DNA from: Streptomyces sp. CB00455
Lineage (GTDB): Bacteria > Actinomycetota > Actinomycetes > Streptomycetales > Streptomycetaceae
Direction of reading: 5' to 3'
NCBI RefSeq assembly: GCF_001905445.1
Contig: NZ_LIVQ01000001.1
Span: 1,364,001 to 1,428,000 of the forward strand
Length of the DNA stretch: 64,000 bases
The translations under genes were made by a program, and so were the position numbers. Within the stretch, counting starts at the first letter, position 1; the number at the start of each line of letters is the position of its first letter. Shown here piece after piece: positions 18,527 through 27,095 of this stretch. Under the pieces are notes generated by a model. It ran no database searches and was not told the origin of the DNA. It saw only the letters and a list, made by a program, of their open reading frames with translations.

Positions 18527-19645
18527 GTGTCAACTTCACTCTCCGCCTCCGGTCCCGCTTCCCGGCGGGCCGCGGGCAGGCCGCCGATAGCCGACGACGC
18601 GGGCCCGCAGTCCCTGTGCGCCCGTGAGCCGCGGGTGCCCGCCGAGCGGCTGGTGGCCGAGATGGTCCCGCCGCCCCGTTTCGACTCGGTGCGCTTCGAC
18701 ACGTACGAGCCCGACCCGGCCCAGCCGAGCCAGTCCGAGGCCGTCACCGTGCTGAGCGGCTTCGCCGGCGGCCTCGGCGGAGCGCACGCGAGCGGCGCCG
18801 GCAAGCGCCGCTGGTTCGCGAAGAAGCCGGCGGCTCCGGCCGGCCCGCGCGGGGTCTACCTCGACGGCGGCTACGGCGTCGGCAAGACCCACCTGCTCGC
18901 CTCGCTGTGGCACGCCACCCCGGCCGAGCCCGCGCTCAAGGCGTTCGGCACCTTCGTGGAGCTGACCAACCTGGTCGGCGCGCTCGGTTTCCAGCAGACG
19001 GTGCAGACCCTGGGCGGCCACCGCCTCCTGTGCATCGACGAATTCGAACTGGACGACCCGGGCGACACCGTCCTGGTCTCCTCGCTGCTCAGCCGCCTCG
19101 TGGAGCAGGGCGTGGCGCTGGCCGCCACCTCCAACACGCTGCCCGGCAAGCTCGGCGAGGGCCGCTTCGCCGCCGCGGACTTCCTGCGGGAGATCCAGGG
19201 GCTGTCGGCGCACTTCCGCCCGCTGCGGATCGACGGCCAGGACTACCGTCACCGGGGTCTGCCAGAGGCGCCGGCGCCGTTCTCCGACGAGCAGGTCACC
19301 AAGGCCGCGTACGCCACCCCGGGCGCGAGCCTGGACGACTTCCCCGGCCTGCTGGAACACCTGGCCCGGGTGCACCCCAGCCGCTACGGCGCGCTCACCG
19401 ACGGGATCGCGGCGGTCTGCCTGACCGACGTCGGCCCGGTGCCGGACCAGTCGACGGCCCTGCGGCTGGTGGTGCTGGCCGACCGGCTGTACGACCGCGA
19501 GGTCCCGGTCCTGGCCTCCGGGGTGCCCTTCGACAAGCTGTTCAGTGAGGACATGCTGGCCGGGGGGTATCGGAAGAAGTACTTCCGCGCCATATCTCGG
19601 CTCACCGCGCTGGCGCGCGACGCGAAGCCCCTGGTGTCCCAGTAG
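18527..19645 (+). CDS. zapE: ZapE/AFG1-like AAA ATPase
   Basis: A 372-residue P-loop ATPase of the AFG1/ZapE family. In E. coli ZapE associates with the Z-ring under stress; in mitochondria AFG1 takes part in protein quality control. The Walker A motif is GGYGVGKTHLL (about 114-124). The Walker B is LLCIDEFEL with Asp171/Glu172, and the sensor region is ALAATSNTLPGKLGEGRF. The first 40 residues are a variable extension. The GTG at 18527 is the most upstream sensible start and gives a leaderless or near-leaderless message. The symbol is by family, and a division role here is inference. OsmC follows 62 bp downstream. Confidence 0.82.
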   Translation: MSTSLSASGPASRRAAGRPPIADDAGPQSLCAREPRVPAERLVAEMVPPPRFDSVRFDTYEPDPAQPSQSEAVTVLSGFAGGLGGAHASGAGKRRWFAKKPAAPAGPRGVYLDGGYGVGKTHLLASLWHATPAEPALKAFGTFVELTNLVGALGFQQTVQTLGGHRLLCIDEFELDDPGDTVLVSSLLSRLVEQGVALAATSNTLPGKLGEGRFAAADFLREIQGLSAHFRPLRIDGQDYRHRGLPEAPAPFSDEQVTKAAYATPGASLDDFPGLLEHLARVHPSRYGALTDGIAAVCLTDVGPVPDQSTALRLVVLADRLYDREVPVLASGVPFDKLFSEDMLAGGYRKKYFRAISRLTALARDAKPLVSQ

Positions 19646-19707
19646 GTTTGGCAGCGCCGGGCCCTTCCGGGGGTCCGGCCGTTTCCACTTCTGCGAAGGG
19701 ATCCACC

Positions 19708-20136
19708 ATGGCCGCCACACGCAACGCGCACGCAGTCTGGGAAGGCGACCTGCTGACCGGCAAGGGAGTCGTCACCCTCGACTCGTCCGGTATCGGCAGC
19801 TACCCCGTCTCCTGGCCGGCGCGCACCGACGAGCAGGCGAACGGCCGGACCAGCCCGGAAGAGCTGATCGCCGCCGCGCACTCCAGCTGCTTCAACATGG
19901 CGTTCTCGAACGGACTGGCGAAGGCGGGCAACCCGCCGGCCAAGCTGACCACCTCGGCCGCGGTCACCTTCGTCCCCGGCGAGGGCATCACCGGCATCCA
20001 CCTCACCGTGGAGGGCGAGGTGCCGGGCCTGGACGACGACGCGTTCGTCGCCGCGGCCGAGGACGCGAAGAAGAACTGCCCGGTCAGCCAGGCCCTGACG
20101 GGCACGAAGATCACCCTGAGCGCCAAACTCGTCTGA
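19708..20136 (+). CDS. OsmC/Ohr-family peroxiredoxin
   Basis: A 142-residue thiol peroxidase of the OsmC family, reducing organic hydroperoxides in the cytoplasm. The two redox cysteines are visible: Cys61 in AHSSCFNMAFS and Cys124 in NCPVSQAL. The sequence is closer to the OsmC branch than to Ohr because of the AVWEGDLLTGKGVVTL start. The ATG at 19708 is preceded by AAGGGA. The upstream GC-rich 60 bp is in frame but looks like leader. It follows the zapE-like gene on the same strand and may be co-transcribed. Confidence 0.9.
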   Translation: MAATRNAHAVWEGDLLTGKGVVTLDSSGIGSYPVSWPARTDEQANGRTSPEELIAAAHSSCFNMAFSNGLAKAGNPPAKLTTSAAVTFVPGEGITGIHLTVEGEVPGLDDDAFVAAAEDAKKNCPVSQALTGTKITLSAKLV

Positions 20137-20747
20137 CCGCCTGCGGGGAGGCCCCGACGCCCGTCCGTCCGGTGGGGCCGGGCCGGGGCCGGGTCGGGGG
20201 CTCGGCCCCCGACGGCACGCCCGGGGCCGGCCTCGCGCCGGCCTCCGCGCCCGTCCCCGGCGGGGAACCGGAACGCAGCCGCCCCGCCCGGTGCCACGCC
20301 CCCGGGGCCGGCCGGGCGTCGCTCCCGCCGGGTCACTCGCCGCCCCGGGGCGAGCGGGCATCCGGTGGTCGCCGGCCCGGCCCGGCGACCGGTACGGGGA
20401 GGCCGAGCCCCGGCAGCCTCCCCGCCCGCCCGGCAGGGACCGCCTGCGCCCGCGGCCCGGCGCCGTCCTCGGGGGCCGGACGGGGCCGGACGGGGCCGCA
20501 CCCCCCGCCGGGTCACGTAGCGCCCTCGCGCGGTCGGGCACCCGACGCGGGGACTGCCCGGGACGGCGACCGGAACGCCGGTACGGGGAGGCGGAGCCTC
20601 GGCAGCCCTTGCGCCCGCCCGCTCGGTCGGCATCTCGGGGCGGCCCGCGCAGGGGAGTGACATCTCGGCGGGGGCCGCGTGTGAGGCTGGGAGGTGCGTG
20701 GTACCACGGGGCCGTCACCCGCTTCACTGCGCCGCCGGGAGTTGCCG
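20137..20747. other. 600-bp GC-rich spacer with a degenerate 180-bp duplication
   Basis: No gene is supported on either strand. Two related blocks begin CGCCGGGTCAC at 20326 and 20506 and end with GGTACGGGGAGGC-GAGCC-CGGCAGCC at about 20391-20417 and 20580-20607. The period is 180-189 bp with many substitutions. A PhoX promoter should lie in the last 100 bp but is not obvious. Confidence 0.55.
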
Positions 20748-22103
20748 ATGTCCGTCACCCGACGAAGCCTGCTCGCCGCCGGCGGGATCGCCTTCAGCGG
20801 GGCGCTCGGCGCCCTCTTCACCTCCGCCGGCGCCGGCCGGGCCGCGGACTCCCCTCCGACTCGGGGGTACGGGCCGCTGGTGCCCGATCCGCGCGGGCTG
20901 CTCGACCTGCCCGCCGGGTTCGCCTACCGGGTCCTCTCCCGCGCGGGCGACCCGCTGCGCTCGGGCGGGGGCACCGTCCCGGCCAACTGCGACGGCATGG
21001 CCGCCTTCGGCGCCGGCCGCGGCCGTGTGCGGCTCGTCCGCAACCACGAGAACCGCGCTACCGCCACCCTGCGCGTCCCCGCCGTCGCCGGGCTCACCTA
21101 CGACCCCGGCGCCCTGGGCGGCTGTACGGTCCTGGAGCTGGACGCGACCGGCGCCGTCACCGGCGAGCGGGTCGCCCTCGCCGGTACGGCCGTCAACTGC
21201 GCCGGCGGCCGGACCCCCTGGAACACCTGGCTGAGCTGCGAGGAGACCGAGGACCGCGCGGGCACCACCGGTTACACCAGGGACCACGGCCACGTCTTCG
21301 AAGTCGACCCGGCGGACCCGCACCGCAGCGGCGCGGTCCCGCTCACCGCGATGGGCCGCTTCGCGCACGAGGCCGTCGCCGTGGACCCGTACCGCGGGAT
21401 CGTCTACGAGACCGAGGACGCCTTCATCGAGCCGTTCGGGCTGTTCTACCGCTTCCTTCCCGCACGGCCGCTCGGCGGCCCGGGCTCGCTGCGGGCCGGC
21501 GGCGCCCTGGAGGCCCTGCGCGTGCCCGGGCTGGCCGACCTGTCCGTGGTGGACGAGCCCGGGGCCCGGTTCCCGGTGGAGTGGGTCCCCGTACCCGACC
21601 CGGCGGCGGCCCGGACCCCGATCCGGTTCCAGGACTTCGGGAAGGGCGGCATCACCCACGCGCAGAAGCTGGAGGGCTGCTACTGGGGCGGAACCGGCGT
21701 CCACTTCGTCTCCAGCTACGCCCGCAGCCTGGAGGGCGCGGGCGCCGACCACCACGGGCAGGTGTGGTTCTACGACCCGGTGCGCGCCCAGCTCCGGCTG
21801 GACGTGCTCTTCGGCCCGGCGACCGACGTCGCACTCCCCGGGGACTCCCCCGACAACATCTGCCTGGCCCCCGACGGCGGCCTCATGGTGTGCGAGGACG
21901 GCGGCGGGGCGCAGTACGTCTTCGGCGTGACGATCGGCGGCGAGGTGTACCCGGTGGCCCGCAACGCCCAGGACATCGGGCGGCCGGGGGCCCCGGAGTG
22001 GGGGGAATTCGCCGGGGTCACCTTTTCCCCCGACGGACGGACGATGTACGTCAACGCCTACGCCCCGGGGACCACCTTCGCGGTGACCGGCCCCTGGCAC
22101 TGA
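20748..22103 (+). CDS. PhoX-family alkaline phosphatase (DUF839), Tat-exported
   Basis: A 451-residue secreted phosphatase-like protein. The N terminus MSVTRRSLLAAGG followed by a hydrophobic stretch and AGRAA is a twin-arginine signal. PhoX enzymes are calcium/iron phosphomonoesterases. The iron/calcium-binding motifs are in VRNHENR, LSCEETED (the cysteine ligand of the cofactor) and FAHEAVAVDPYRGIVYETEDA, with CEDGGGAQ at the C terminus. The ATG at 20748 has GGGAG just upstream. It is shorter than classic PhoX (about 600 residues), so the substrate range may differ. Its neighbour is PPK2, which suggests a phosphate theme, but I saw no PHO box. Confidence 0.85.
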   Translation: MSVTRRSLLAAGGIAFSGALGALFTSAGAGRAADSPPTRGYGPLVPDPRGLLDLPAGFAYRVLSRAGDPLRSGGGTVPANCDGMAAFGAGRGRVRLVRNHENRATATLRVPAVAGLTYDPGALGGCTVLELDATGAVTGERVALAGTAVNCAGGRTPWNTWLSCEETEDRAGTTGYTRDHGHVFEVDPADPHRSGAVPLTAMGRFAHEAVAVDPYRGIVYETEDAFIEPFGLFYRFLPARPLGGPGSLRAGGALEALRVPGLADLSVVDEPGARFPVEWVPVPDPAAARTPIRFQDFGKGGITHAQKLEGCYWGGTGVHFVSSYARSLEGAGADHHGQVWFYDPVRAQLRLDVLFGPATDVALPGDSPDNICLAPDGGLMVCEDGGGAQYVFGVTIGGEVYPVARNAQDIGRPGAPEWGEFAGVTFSPDGRTMYVNAYAPGTTFAVTGPWH

Positions 22104-22172
22104 TCTCGCGGATCCGCTCGTCCTGCCGCAGGATCGAACGGAGTCGACGGGACAGGACGGGGGCGGTGGGCC

Positions 22173-22330
22173 ATGGCCGGGAAGCGGCACGGGAAGCGGC
22201 ACGGGAAGCGGCACGAAGATCGGCACGAAGAGCAGCGGCGCGCGAAGCACGGGCCGAAGGCAGGGCCCGGGAACGCAGGGGCAGGGAACGCAGGGCCCGG
22301 GAACGCAGGGGCAGGGAGCGCGGGCGGGTC
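22173..22330. repeat. short tandem repeats encoding the PPK2 N-terminal extension
   Basis: GGGAAGCGGCAC occurs three times from 22179, followed by alternating GGGAACGCAGGG units to about 22325. They give KRHGKRHGKRH and GNAGAGNAG-type peptide repeats, with the unit length a multiple of three. Confidence 0.7.
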
Positions 22331-23162
22331 GTTGCGCGACCTGTTGCGCGTGCCGGCCGGGAAGCGGCCCGGGCTCCACCGCCTCGACACCGCCTCGACC
22401 CCCGCCGCTCCTGCGGGCAAGGCGGCCGGGCGGGCGGCCACGGCCCGGATGGCGCCGGAGCTCGCCTCACTCCAGGAGCGGCTCTACGCGGCCAGCACCG
22501 CCGGCGACCGCCGCCGCCTCCTGCTCGTCCTGCAGGGCATGGACACCAGCGGCAAGGGCGGCACCGTCAAGCACGTGACCGGGCTGTTCAACCCTTCCGG
22601 CTGCCGCATCAAGGCGTTCAAGGCGCCCACGCCGGAGGAGCACAACCACCACTACCTCTGGCGCGTCATGAACGCCCTCCCCCAGCCGGGCGAGATCGGC
22701 ATCTTCGACCGTTCGCACTACGAGGACGTCCTCGTCACCCGTGTGCACGAGCTGGTGCCCCGCGCCGTCCTGGACCACCGCTACGAGGAGATCAACCGCT
22801 TCGAGCAGTCCCTCGCCGACGCCGGCGTGACCGTGGTGAAGGTCTTCCTCCACCTCGGCTACGAGGAGCAGCGCGAGCGTCTCCTGGCACGGCTCGACAA
22901 CCCCGACAAGCACTGGAAGTTCACCTCGGGCGACATCGAGGAGCGCGGCCTGTGGGACGCCTACCAGGAAGCGTACGAGGTGGCGCTGGAGCGGTGCTCC
23001 GGCGAGGCCGCGCCCTGGTTCGTCGTCCCCGCGGACCGCAAGTGGTACCGCAACTGGGCCGTCAGTACGCTGCTGCGCGAGCACCTGGAGGAGATCGGTC
23101 CGCGGTATCCCGAAGGGCACTTCGATGTCGGGGAGTGCCGCACCCTCCTACTTGGCACATAG
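22173..23162 (+). CDS. polyphosphate kinase 2 family protein (PPK2)
   Basis: A 329-residue PPK2, which moves phosphate between polyphosphate and nucleotides in the cytoplasm. The Walker A motif is QGMDTSGKGGT (about 121-131). The Walker B is IFDRSHYEDVLVTR (about 177-190), and the lid/arginine region is EEQRERLLARLDNPDKHWKF. The first 55 residues are a highly repetitive basic Gly/Lys/Arg/His extension encoded by short DNA repeats, perhaps translated only in part. Whether it is class I, II or III (NDP, AMP or both) cannot be fixed by eye. Its stop codon is part of an inverted repeat that also covers the start of the next gene. Confidence 0.9.
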   Translation: MAGKRHGKRHGKRHEDRHEEQRRAKHGPKAGPGNAGAGNAGPGNAGAGSAGGSLRDLLRVPAGKRPGLHRLDTASTPAAPAGKAAGRAATARMAPELASLQERLYAASTAGDRRRLLLVLQGMDTSGKGGTVKHVTGLFNPSGCRIKAFKAPTPEEHNHHYLWRVMNALPQPGEIGIFDRSHYEDVLVTRVHELVPRAVLDHRYEEINRFEQSLADAGVTVVKVFLHLGYEEQRERLLARLDNPDKHWKFTSGDIEERGLWDAYQEAYEVALERCSGEAAPWFVVPADRKWYRNWAVSTLLREHLEEIGPRYPEGHFDVGECRTLLLGT

Positions 23163-23182
23163 TCATATATTTTGCCTATGTG
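23156..23182 (+). promoter_or_regulatory. inverted repeat and -10 at the PPK2/deacetylase junction
   Basis: CACATAG (23156-23162) and CTATGTG (23176-23182) are exact inverse complements 13 bp apart. The left arm contains the ppk2 stop and the right arm the deacetylase GTG. Between them TATATT (23166-23171) has the position of a -10 box for a leaderless transcript starting at the GTG. This is an AT-rich island in GC-rich DNA and a plausible operator. Confidence 0.4.
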
Positions 23183-24079
23183 ACCATTTCTGCGCGTAAA
23201 GTGGCGGCCATGGCCGTCCTCGGTGCCGCCCTCGCGGGATGCGGGAGCGGCGCCGGCCCGTCCGACGCCGGCCGCGCCGCCCGTATGGGAACCCACGCGG
23301 CGACGACCTCCGCCGCCCCCTCGGCGGCCGGCTCCGCCCCGGCTTCCTCCGCCGCACCTCAGGCCGGTCCGCCGGCCAAGGTGCCCACCATGGCACCCGG
23401 CCCGAACGGCCTGACCCCGGTCTTCGAGCGGACGAAGCAGAGCAGCGACAAGGCCGTGGCGCTGACCTTCGACGCCGACATGACCTCCGACCAGGGGCCG
23501 CGCGCCGCGGACGGGGAACACTTCGACAACCCCCAGCTGATCTCCACCCTGCGCGCCCTCGGGGTACCGGCCACGGTCTTCATGACGGGCCGCTGGGCCG
23601 AGGAGTACCCGGACCAGGCGAAGGCGATCGGCACGGACGCGAACTTCGAGATCGCGAACCACTCGTACAGCCACCACGCCTTCAAGTCCCCCTGCTACGG
23701 GCTTCCCTCGCTCGACGGAGCGGCCGCCCGCGCGGACGTGGACCGGGCGTTCGCCGCCTTCCGGAAGGCGGGGGCGGTCAACACCGTCCCCTACTTCCGC
23801 TTCCCCGGCGGCTGCTACGACGACGGGGCGCTGCGGGCCCTTGCCGCCGCCAAGGTCACGGCCGTCCAGTGGGACGTGGTCAGCGGGGACGCCTTCGCCA
23901 AGGACCCGGACGCGGTGGCCGAACAGGTCCTGGCGGGAGTGAAGCCCGGTTCGGTGGTGGTCATGCACTGCACGCGCAGCGCGGCGCCGGTCACCGAGGA
24001 GGCCGTCCGCAGAATCGTCCCCGAGCTGCGCAAGCGCGGCTACCGCTTCGCGAAGGTCTCCGAGCTCATGGGCAGGTGA
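23180..24079 (+). CDS. lipoprotein polysaccharide deacetylase (NodB homology)
   Basis: A 299-residue extracytoplasmic deacetylase. The GTG at 23180 gives MTISARKVAAMAVLGAALAGC, a type II signal with lipobox LAGC and lipidated Cys21. An Ala/Ser/Pro linker follows to about residue 65. NodB motifs are TFDAD (96-100, catalytic Asp98 and metal Asp100), HSYSH (metal His161 and His165) and RFPGG (from Arg207), with the late His in VVMHCT. Metal-dependent enzymes of this family remove N-acetyl or O-acetyl groups from peptidoglycan, chitin or other glycans; the substrate here is unknown. The upstream inverted repeat suggests regulated, leaderless expression. Confidence 0.88.
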   Translation: MTISARKVAAMAVLGAALAGCGSGAGPSDAGRAARMGTHAATTSAAPSAAGSAPASSAAPQAGPPAKVPTMAPGPNGLTPVFERTKQSSDKAVALTFDADMTSDQGPRAADGEHFDNPQLISTLRALGVPATVFMTGRWAEEYPDQAKAIGTDANFEIANHSYSHHAFKSPCYGLPSLDGAAARADVDRAFAAFRKAGAVNTVPYFRFPGGCYDDGALRALAAAKVTAVQWDVVSGDAFAKDPDAVAEQVLAGVKPGSVVVMHCTRSAAPVTEEAVRRIVPELRKRGYRFAKVSELMGR

Positions 24080-24236
24080 CCGCCGGCGCCGCCGACACGA
24101 CACGCCGGACAATGCCCCGCCGCCCGATACCCGGCCGGCCCGATCCGGACCGGCCGGTCAGCCGGAGGGGCGGGACCCCCGGGGAAAGCGGGCCGGCCGG
24201 CGGGTCACCCGGGGAAGCAGGCGAGCCGGAGGCGGC

Positions 24237-24446
24237 TCAGCCCGAACAGGCCGTGCGCTGCGCCTCCTGCCACTCGCACACCGGGCAGAGCACCACGCCC
24301 GGCGTCGCGACCCCGTACTCGGTGGGCCTGCCGCACTCCAGGCAGTCGGCGTAGGGCGGCCCCTCCACCCGGGCGGCCGGTACGGCGGGCGCGGGGCAGT
24401 AGGCGGTACCGGGGTCCTGGGCGGTGTCCTTCGCTGCCTGGTCCAT
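24237..24446 (-). CDS. small zinc-ribbon-like protein
   Basis: A 69-residue protein with CLECG and LCPVCEW, two CxxC pairs spaced like a zinc ribbon or rubredoxin knuckle, plus an isolated Cys at each end. The ATG at 24446 is preferred over the upstream in-frame ATG. It lies 10 bp downstream of the DUF72 gene on the same strand and is probably co-transcribed. No function can be given beyond likely metal binding. Confidence 0.6.
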   Translation of the reverse strand: MDQAAKDTAQDPGTAYCPAPAVPAARVEGPPYADCLECGRPTEYGVATPGVVLCPVCEWQEAQRTACSG

Positions 24447-24456
24447 GGCTTCGAGC

Positions 24457-25473
24457 CTACCCACCCGCGCGCCGCACCGGCGATGCCGTCTGACGGATGC
24501 CGCCCTCCCCGTCCCGGGAGGCGCCGACGCAGCTCAGGCCGGGGCCTGCTCCTTCGGTCCGGGTCCGGGTTCCGTCCCCGCCCTCGCTCCCGCCCCCGCC
24601 CCCGCCCCCGCCGAGCATCCGCAGCATCGTCTCGGCTGCCCGCACGGAGGCGTCCGCGCAGCAGTTGTTGAACAGCACGTGCACGGATGCGGCCCGCGAC
24701 GCCATCTCCCGTACCCGCGGCACCCACGGCGCCAGCTCCGCCTCCGTGTACGCGTGGCGGTACTTCTCCTCCTTGCTGCCGGGACCGCTGGAACCCCACG
24801 CGGGGTTGCGCCCGTGGAAGCGCACGACGGCCAGCTCCGGAGCGGTGACGACCGCGACCGGCGGAACGGACGCGGGCAGGCCCTGGACCGTGTCGACGGC
24901 CACGGCCGTCATCCCGTACCGGGCCAGCAGTTCGGCGGTGAGCGTCCGCCGCTCCTCCTGCCACCACCCGGGATGGCGGAACTCCACGGCCACCGGCCAG
25001 CCCGCCGTCCGCGCGGCACATTCGCCGATCACTTCCTCGGCCCGCGCTCCGGGAGCGAGCGACGGCGGGAACTGGAACAGCAGGGTCCCGAGCCGGCCGC
25101 CCTCGCGCAGCGGTTCGAGCGCGCCGCTGAAGCGCTCCCACACCTCCTTGCGAAGCGCGTCGTCGGGGCGCGCCCAAGTGCCCCCGCCCCGGCGCAGGTC
25201 GGCGGGGAGGGCCGCGGTCCGGGTCGGGTGACCGGTGAGGAGGGAGAACGCCTTGACGTCGAACGTGAAGCCGGGCGGGGTCCGCTGCACCCACAGCCCG
25301 CTGTTGCGGGTGCTCGGCAGCGCGTAGTAGGTGGAGTCGACCTCGACGACCGGGAAACGGGTGGCGTAGTGCCTCAGCCTCCCCTCCGCGTCCCGTTTGC
25401 CGGCGGGGTACCACCCGCTGGCGACCAGTGCCGGATCCGTCCACGAACACGCGCCCACCGAGATCTCTGCCAT
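24457..25473 (-). CDS. DUF72 family protein
   Basis: A 338-residue DUF72 (YecE-like) TIM-barrel protein. The family signature is clear at the start, GACSWTDPALVASGWYP, then HYATRFPVVEVDSTYYALPS, VEFRHPGWW and the late VHVLFNNCCADASVRAAE. The family function is unknown. The C-terminal 50 residues begin with an eight-Gly run encoded by GGGGGC repeats (around 24590-24610) and are low-complexity; they extend past the usual domain end. The ATG at 25473 is chosen because the domain starts immediately. The small zinc-ribbon gene follows directly. Confidence 0.85.
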   Translation of the reverse strand: MAEISVGACSWTDPALVASGWYPAGKRDAEGRLRHYATRFPVVEVDSTYYALPSTRNSGLWVQRTPPGFTFDVKAFSLLTGHPTRTAALPADLRRGGGTWARPDDALRKEVWERFSGALEPLREGGRLGTLLFQFPPSLAPGARAEEVIGECAARTAGWPVAVEFRHPGWWQEERRTLTAELLARYGMTAVAVDTVQGLPASVPPVAVVTAPELAVVRFHGRNPAWGSSGPGSKEEKYRHAYTEAELAPWVPRVREMASRAASVHVLFNNCCADASVRAAETMLRMLGGGGGGGGSEGGDGTRTRTEGAGPGLSCVGASRDGEGGIRQTASPVRRAGG

Positions 25474-25515
25474 GCGGGCGCGTGTACCCACCCCCGCCCG
25501 CCGGTACCGGTCCGG

Positions 25516-26190
25516 TCAGTGCGCGGCGGCCGTCTCGGTGACCTCGCTCGGGCGGACGATGACGAAGCCCTCGCCGCGCAGCATCAGCTGGACGGCCTCA
25601 CCGGAGCCGCCGCGGATCATCGAGCCGACCGACTGGGAGCGGTGCAGGCCGGTCTCCAGCGAGGCGCTCCAGCCGACCACCGCGTCCGTGTCCACGTAGA
25701 CGGGGGCCTGCGCGGTGACCGGGATGATGATCGGGTTGCCGTCGCAGATGACGGCCAGTTTGCCGGTGCCGGTGAAGACGCTGTTGAAGAGGCCGCCGCC
25801 GGTCATGCCGGCGCCCTTCACCATCTTGATCTCGTAGGAGAGGGTGGGGTCGAAGCAGAGCACGTTGCGGCCGTTGACCGTCAGGGCGTCGCCGGGTTCG
25901 AAGTCGATGATGAAGCAGTTTGCGGCCTGGTGCGCGAACCACGCCTCGCCCTGGCCCCGTACGGACATCAGGGCCAGCCCCTCGCCCGTGACGGCGCGCT
26001 TGAGCATGCCGCCTATGCCCTGTCCCTTGCGCTCGAACTGGAGGTTGCCGCGGAAGGCGACCATCGAGCCCTGACGGGCCAGCATCTCGCCGTTGACGGC
26101 GTATTTCACGGACTTGGCGTTCTGCAGGGTCATGCCGGGGGTGACGGCCGACTGGGCCAGGTTCTCGGAGGCAAAAAGATCGCTCTTCAT
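25516..26190 (-). CDS. AIM24 family protein
   Basis: A 224-residue protein of the AIM24/TerD-like beta-helix family (AIM24 is a mitochondrial protein needed for inner-membrane organisation in yeast). The bacterial members have no fixed role. The sequence shows regular short beta strands and Gly-rich turns (GQGIGGMLKRAVTGEG, GAGMTGGGLFNSVFTG) and no signal peptide or membrane helix. It diverges from the peptidyl-tRNA-hydrolase gene with 59 bp between starts. I see no catalytic motif. Confidence 0.82.
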   Translation of the reverse strand: MKSDLFASENLAQSAVTPGMTLQNAKSVKYAVNGEMLARQGSMVAFRGNLQFERKGQGIGGMLKRAVTGEGLALMSVRGQGEAWFAHQAANCFIIDFEPGDALTVNGRNVLCFDPTLSYEIKMVKGAGMTGGGLFNSVFTGTGKLAVICDGNPIIIPVTAQAPVYVDTDAVVGWSASLETGLHRSQSVGSMIRGGSGEAVQLMLRGEGFVIVRPSEVTETAAAH

Positions 26191-26249
26191 GACGTCGATC
26201 CTCGCCGGGAGCGAGCACCCTCGACATCATCCTGAAGGGGGAGCCTGGC

Positions 26250-27011
26250 ATGCTTGGCAGGATGAGCAGCCGGCACACCGATGACATCACGGACGTACCC
26301 GCCGTCGGGGCGGACAGCCCCTTCCGGCAGAAGCACGTCGTGCGCGACGAGGCCCCGCAGTTCGTCCTGCCGTTGGTGGTGCGGATCGAGAAGGCGCAGC
26401 CGCCCGCCCGGACGGACGCGCTTCAGACGGCGGCCCGCGCCGTGCTGGTGCTGCTGAGCGACGAGCGGGCGCGGGGCGAGGGCGAGTGGGCCGAAGCGGT
26501 CCGGGACTGGCAGGACGCGCGGATCCGCAAGGTGGTCCGGCGGGCGCGCGGGGCGGAGTGGCGCAAGGCGCAGACCCTGCCGGGCGTCACGGTGCACGGC
26601 GACGCCGCCGAGGTGCGGGTCTTCCCGCCGGTGCCGCTGGACGGCTGGCCCAGGGAATTGGCCAGGCTCCAGGTCTCGGGCACCGACCTGGACGACCCGG
26701 AGCCGCCCGCGCCCGCCGCCCCGGGGCTGCCGGTGCTGTGGCTGAATCCCGGCCTCGACATGTCGGCGGGGAAGGCGATGGCCCAGGCCGGGCACGCCGC
26801 GCAGTTGGCGTGGTGGGAGCTGACGGGCGCAGAGCGCGCCGCGTGGCAGGACTCCGGTTTCGCGCTGGCCGTACGGACGGCCGCGCGCGAGCGGTGGGCG
26901 GAGCTGAGCGGGAGCGGGCTGCCGGTGGTCCGGGACGCCGGCTTCACCGAGATCGCACCGGGCTCGTGCACGGTGGTGGCGGACCACTCGGCGCTCCGGG
27001 CCCGCCTGTGA
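26250..27011 (+). CDS. PTH2-type peptidyl-tRNA hydrolase
   Basis: A 253-residue protein whose C-terminal half is a PTH2 domain. The motif LDMSAGKAMAQAGHAAQLA (about 169-187) has the PTH2 G-K-x-x-A-Q-x-x-H pattern, with the catalytic Lys and His present, and DAGFTEIAPGSCTVVA near the end. PTH2 frees tRNA from stalled peptidyl-tRNA. The N-terminal 150 residues are an actinobacterial extension of unknown role. The ATG at 26250 has AAGGGGGAG at the right distance. Streptomyces also carries a classical bacterial Pth elsewhere, so this one is presumably accessory. Confidence 0.82.
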   Translation: MLGRMSSRHTDDITDVPAVGADSPFRQKHVVRDEAPQFVLPLVVRIEKAQPPARTDALQTAARAVLVLLSDERARGEGEWAEAVRDWQDARIRKVVRRARGAEWRKAQTLPGVTVHGDAAEVRVFPPVPLDGWPRELARLQVSGTDLDDPEPPAPAAPGLPVLWLNPGLDMSAGKAMAQAGHAAQLAWWELTGAERAAWQDSGFALAVRTAARERWAELSGSGLPVVRDAGFTEIAPGSCTVVADHSALRARL

Positions 27012-27095
27012 CCGGCCGGGGCGTTGACCGGCCGGGGTGTTGACGGGTTGGGACATGTGACCGGCTGAGTACGCGACCGGCCGGGGCCTGTGACC
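27010..27095. repeat. 16-17-bp tandem repeat
   Basis: Five tandem units begin GACCGGCCGGGG-GTT at 27010 and 27026, with diverged copies at 27042, 27059 and 27075. It starts right at the stop codon of the PTH2 gene and may have spread from it. Non-coding. Confidence 0.75.

Noticed and set aside
22051..22470. Minus-strand frames over the PPK2 N terminus
   Set aside because: Shadows of the repetitive N-terminal coding region; Ala/Arg/Pro composition and no start signal.
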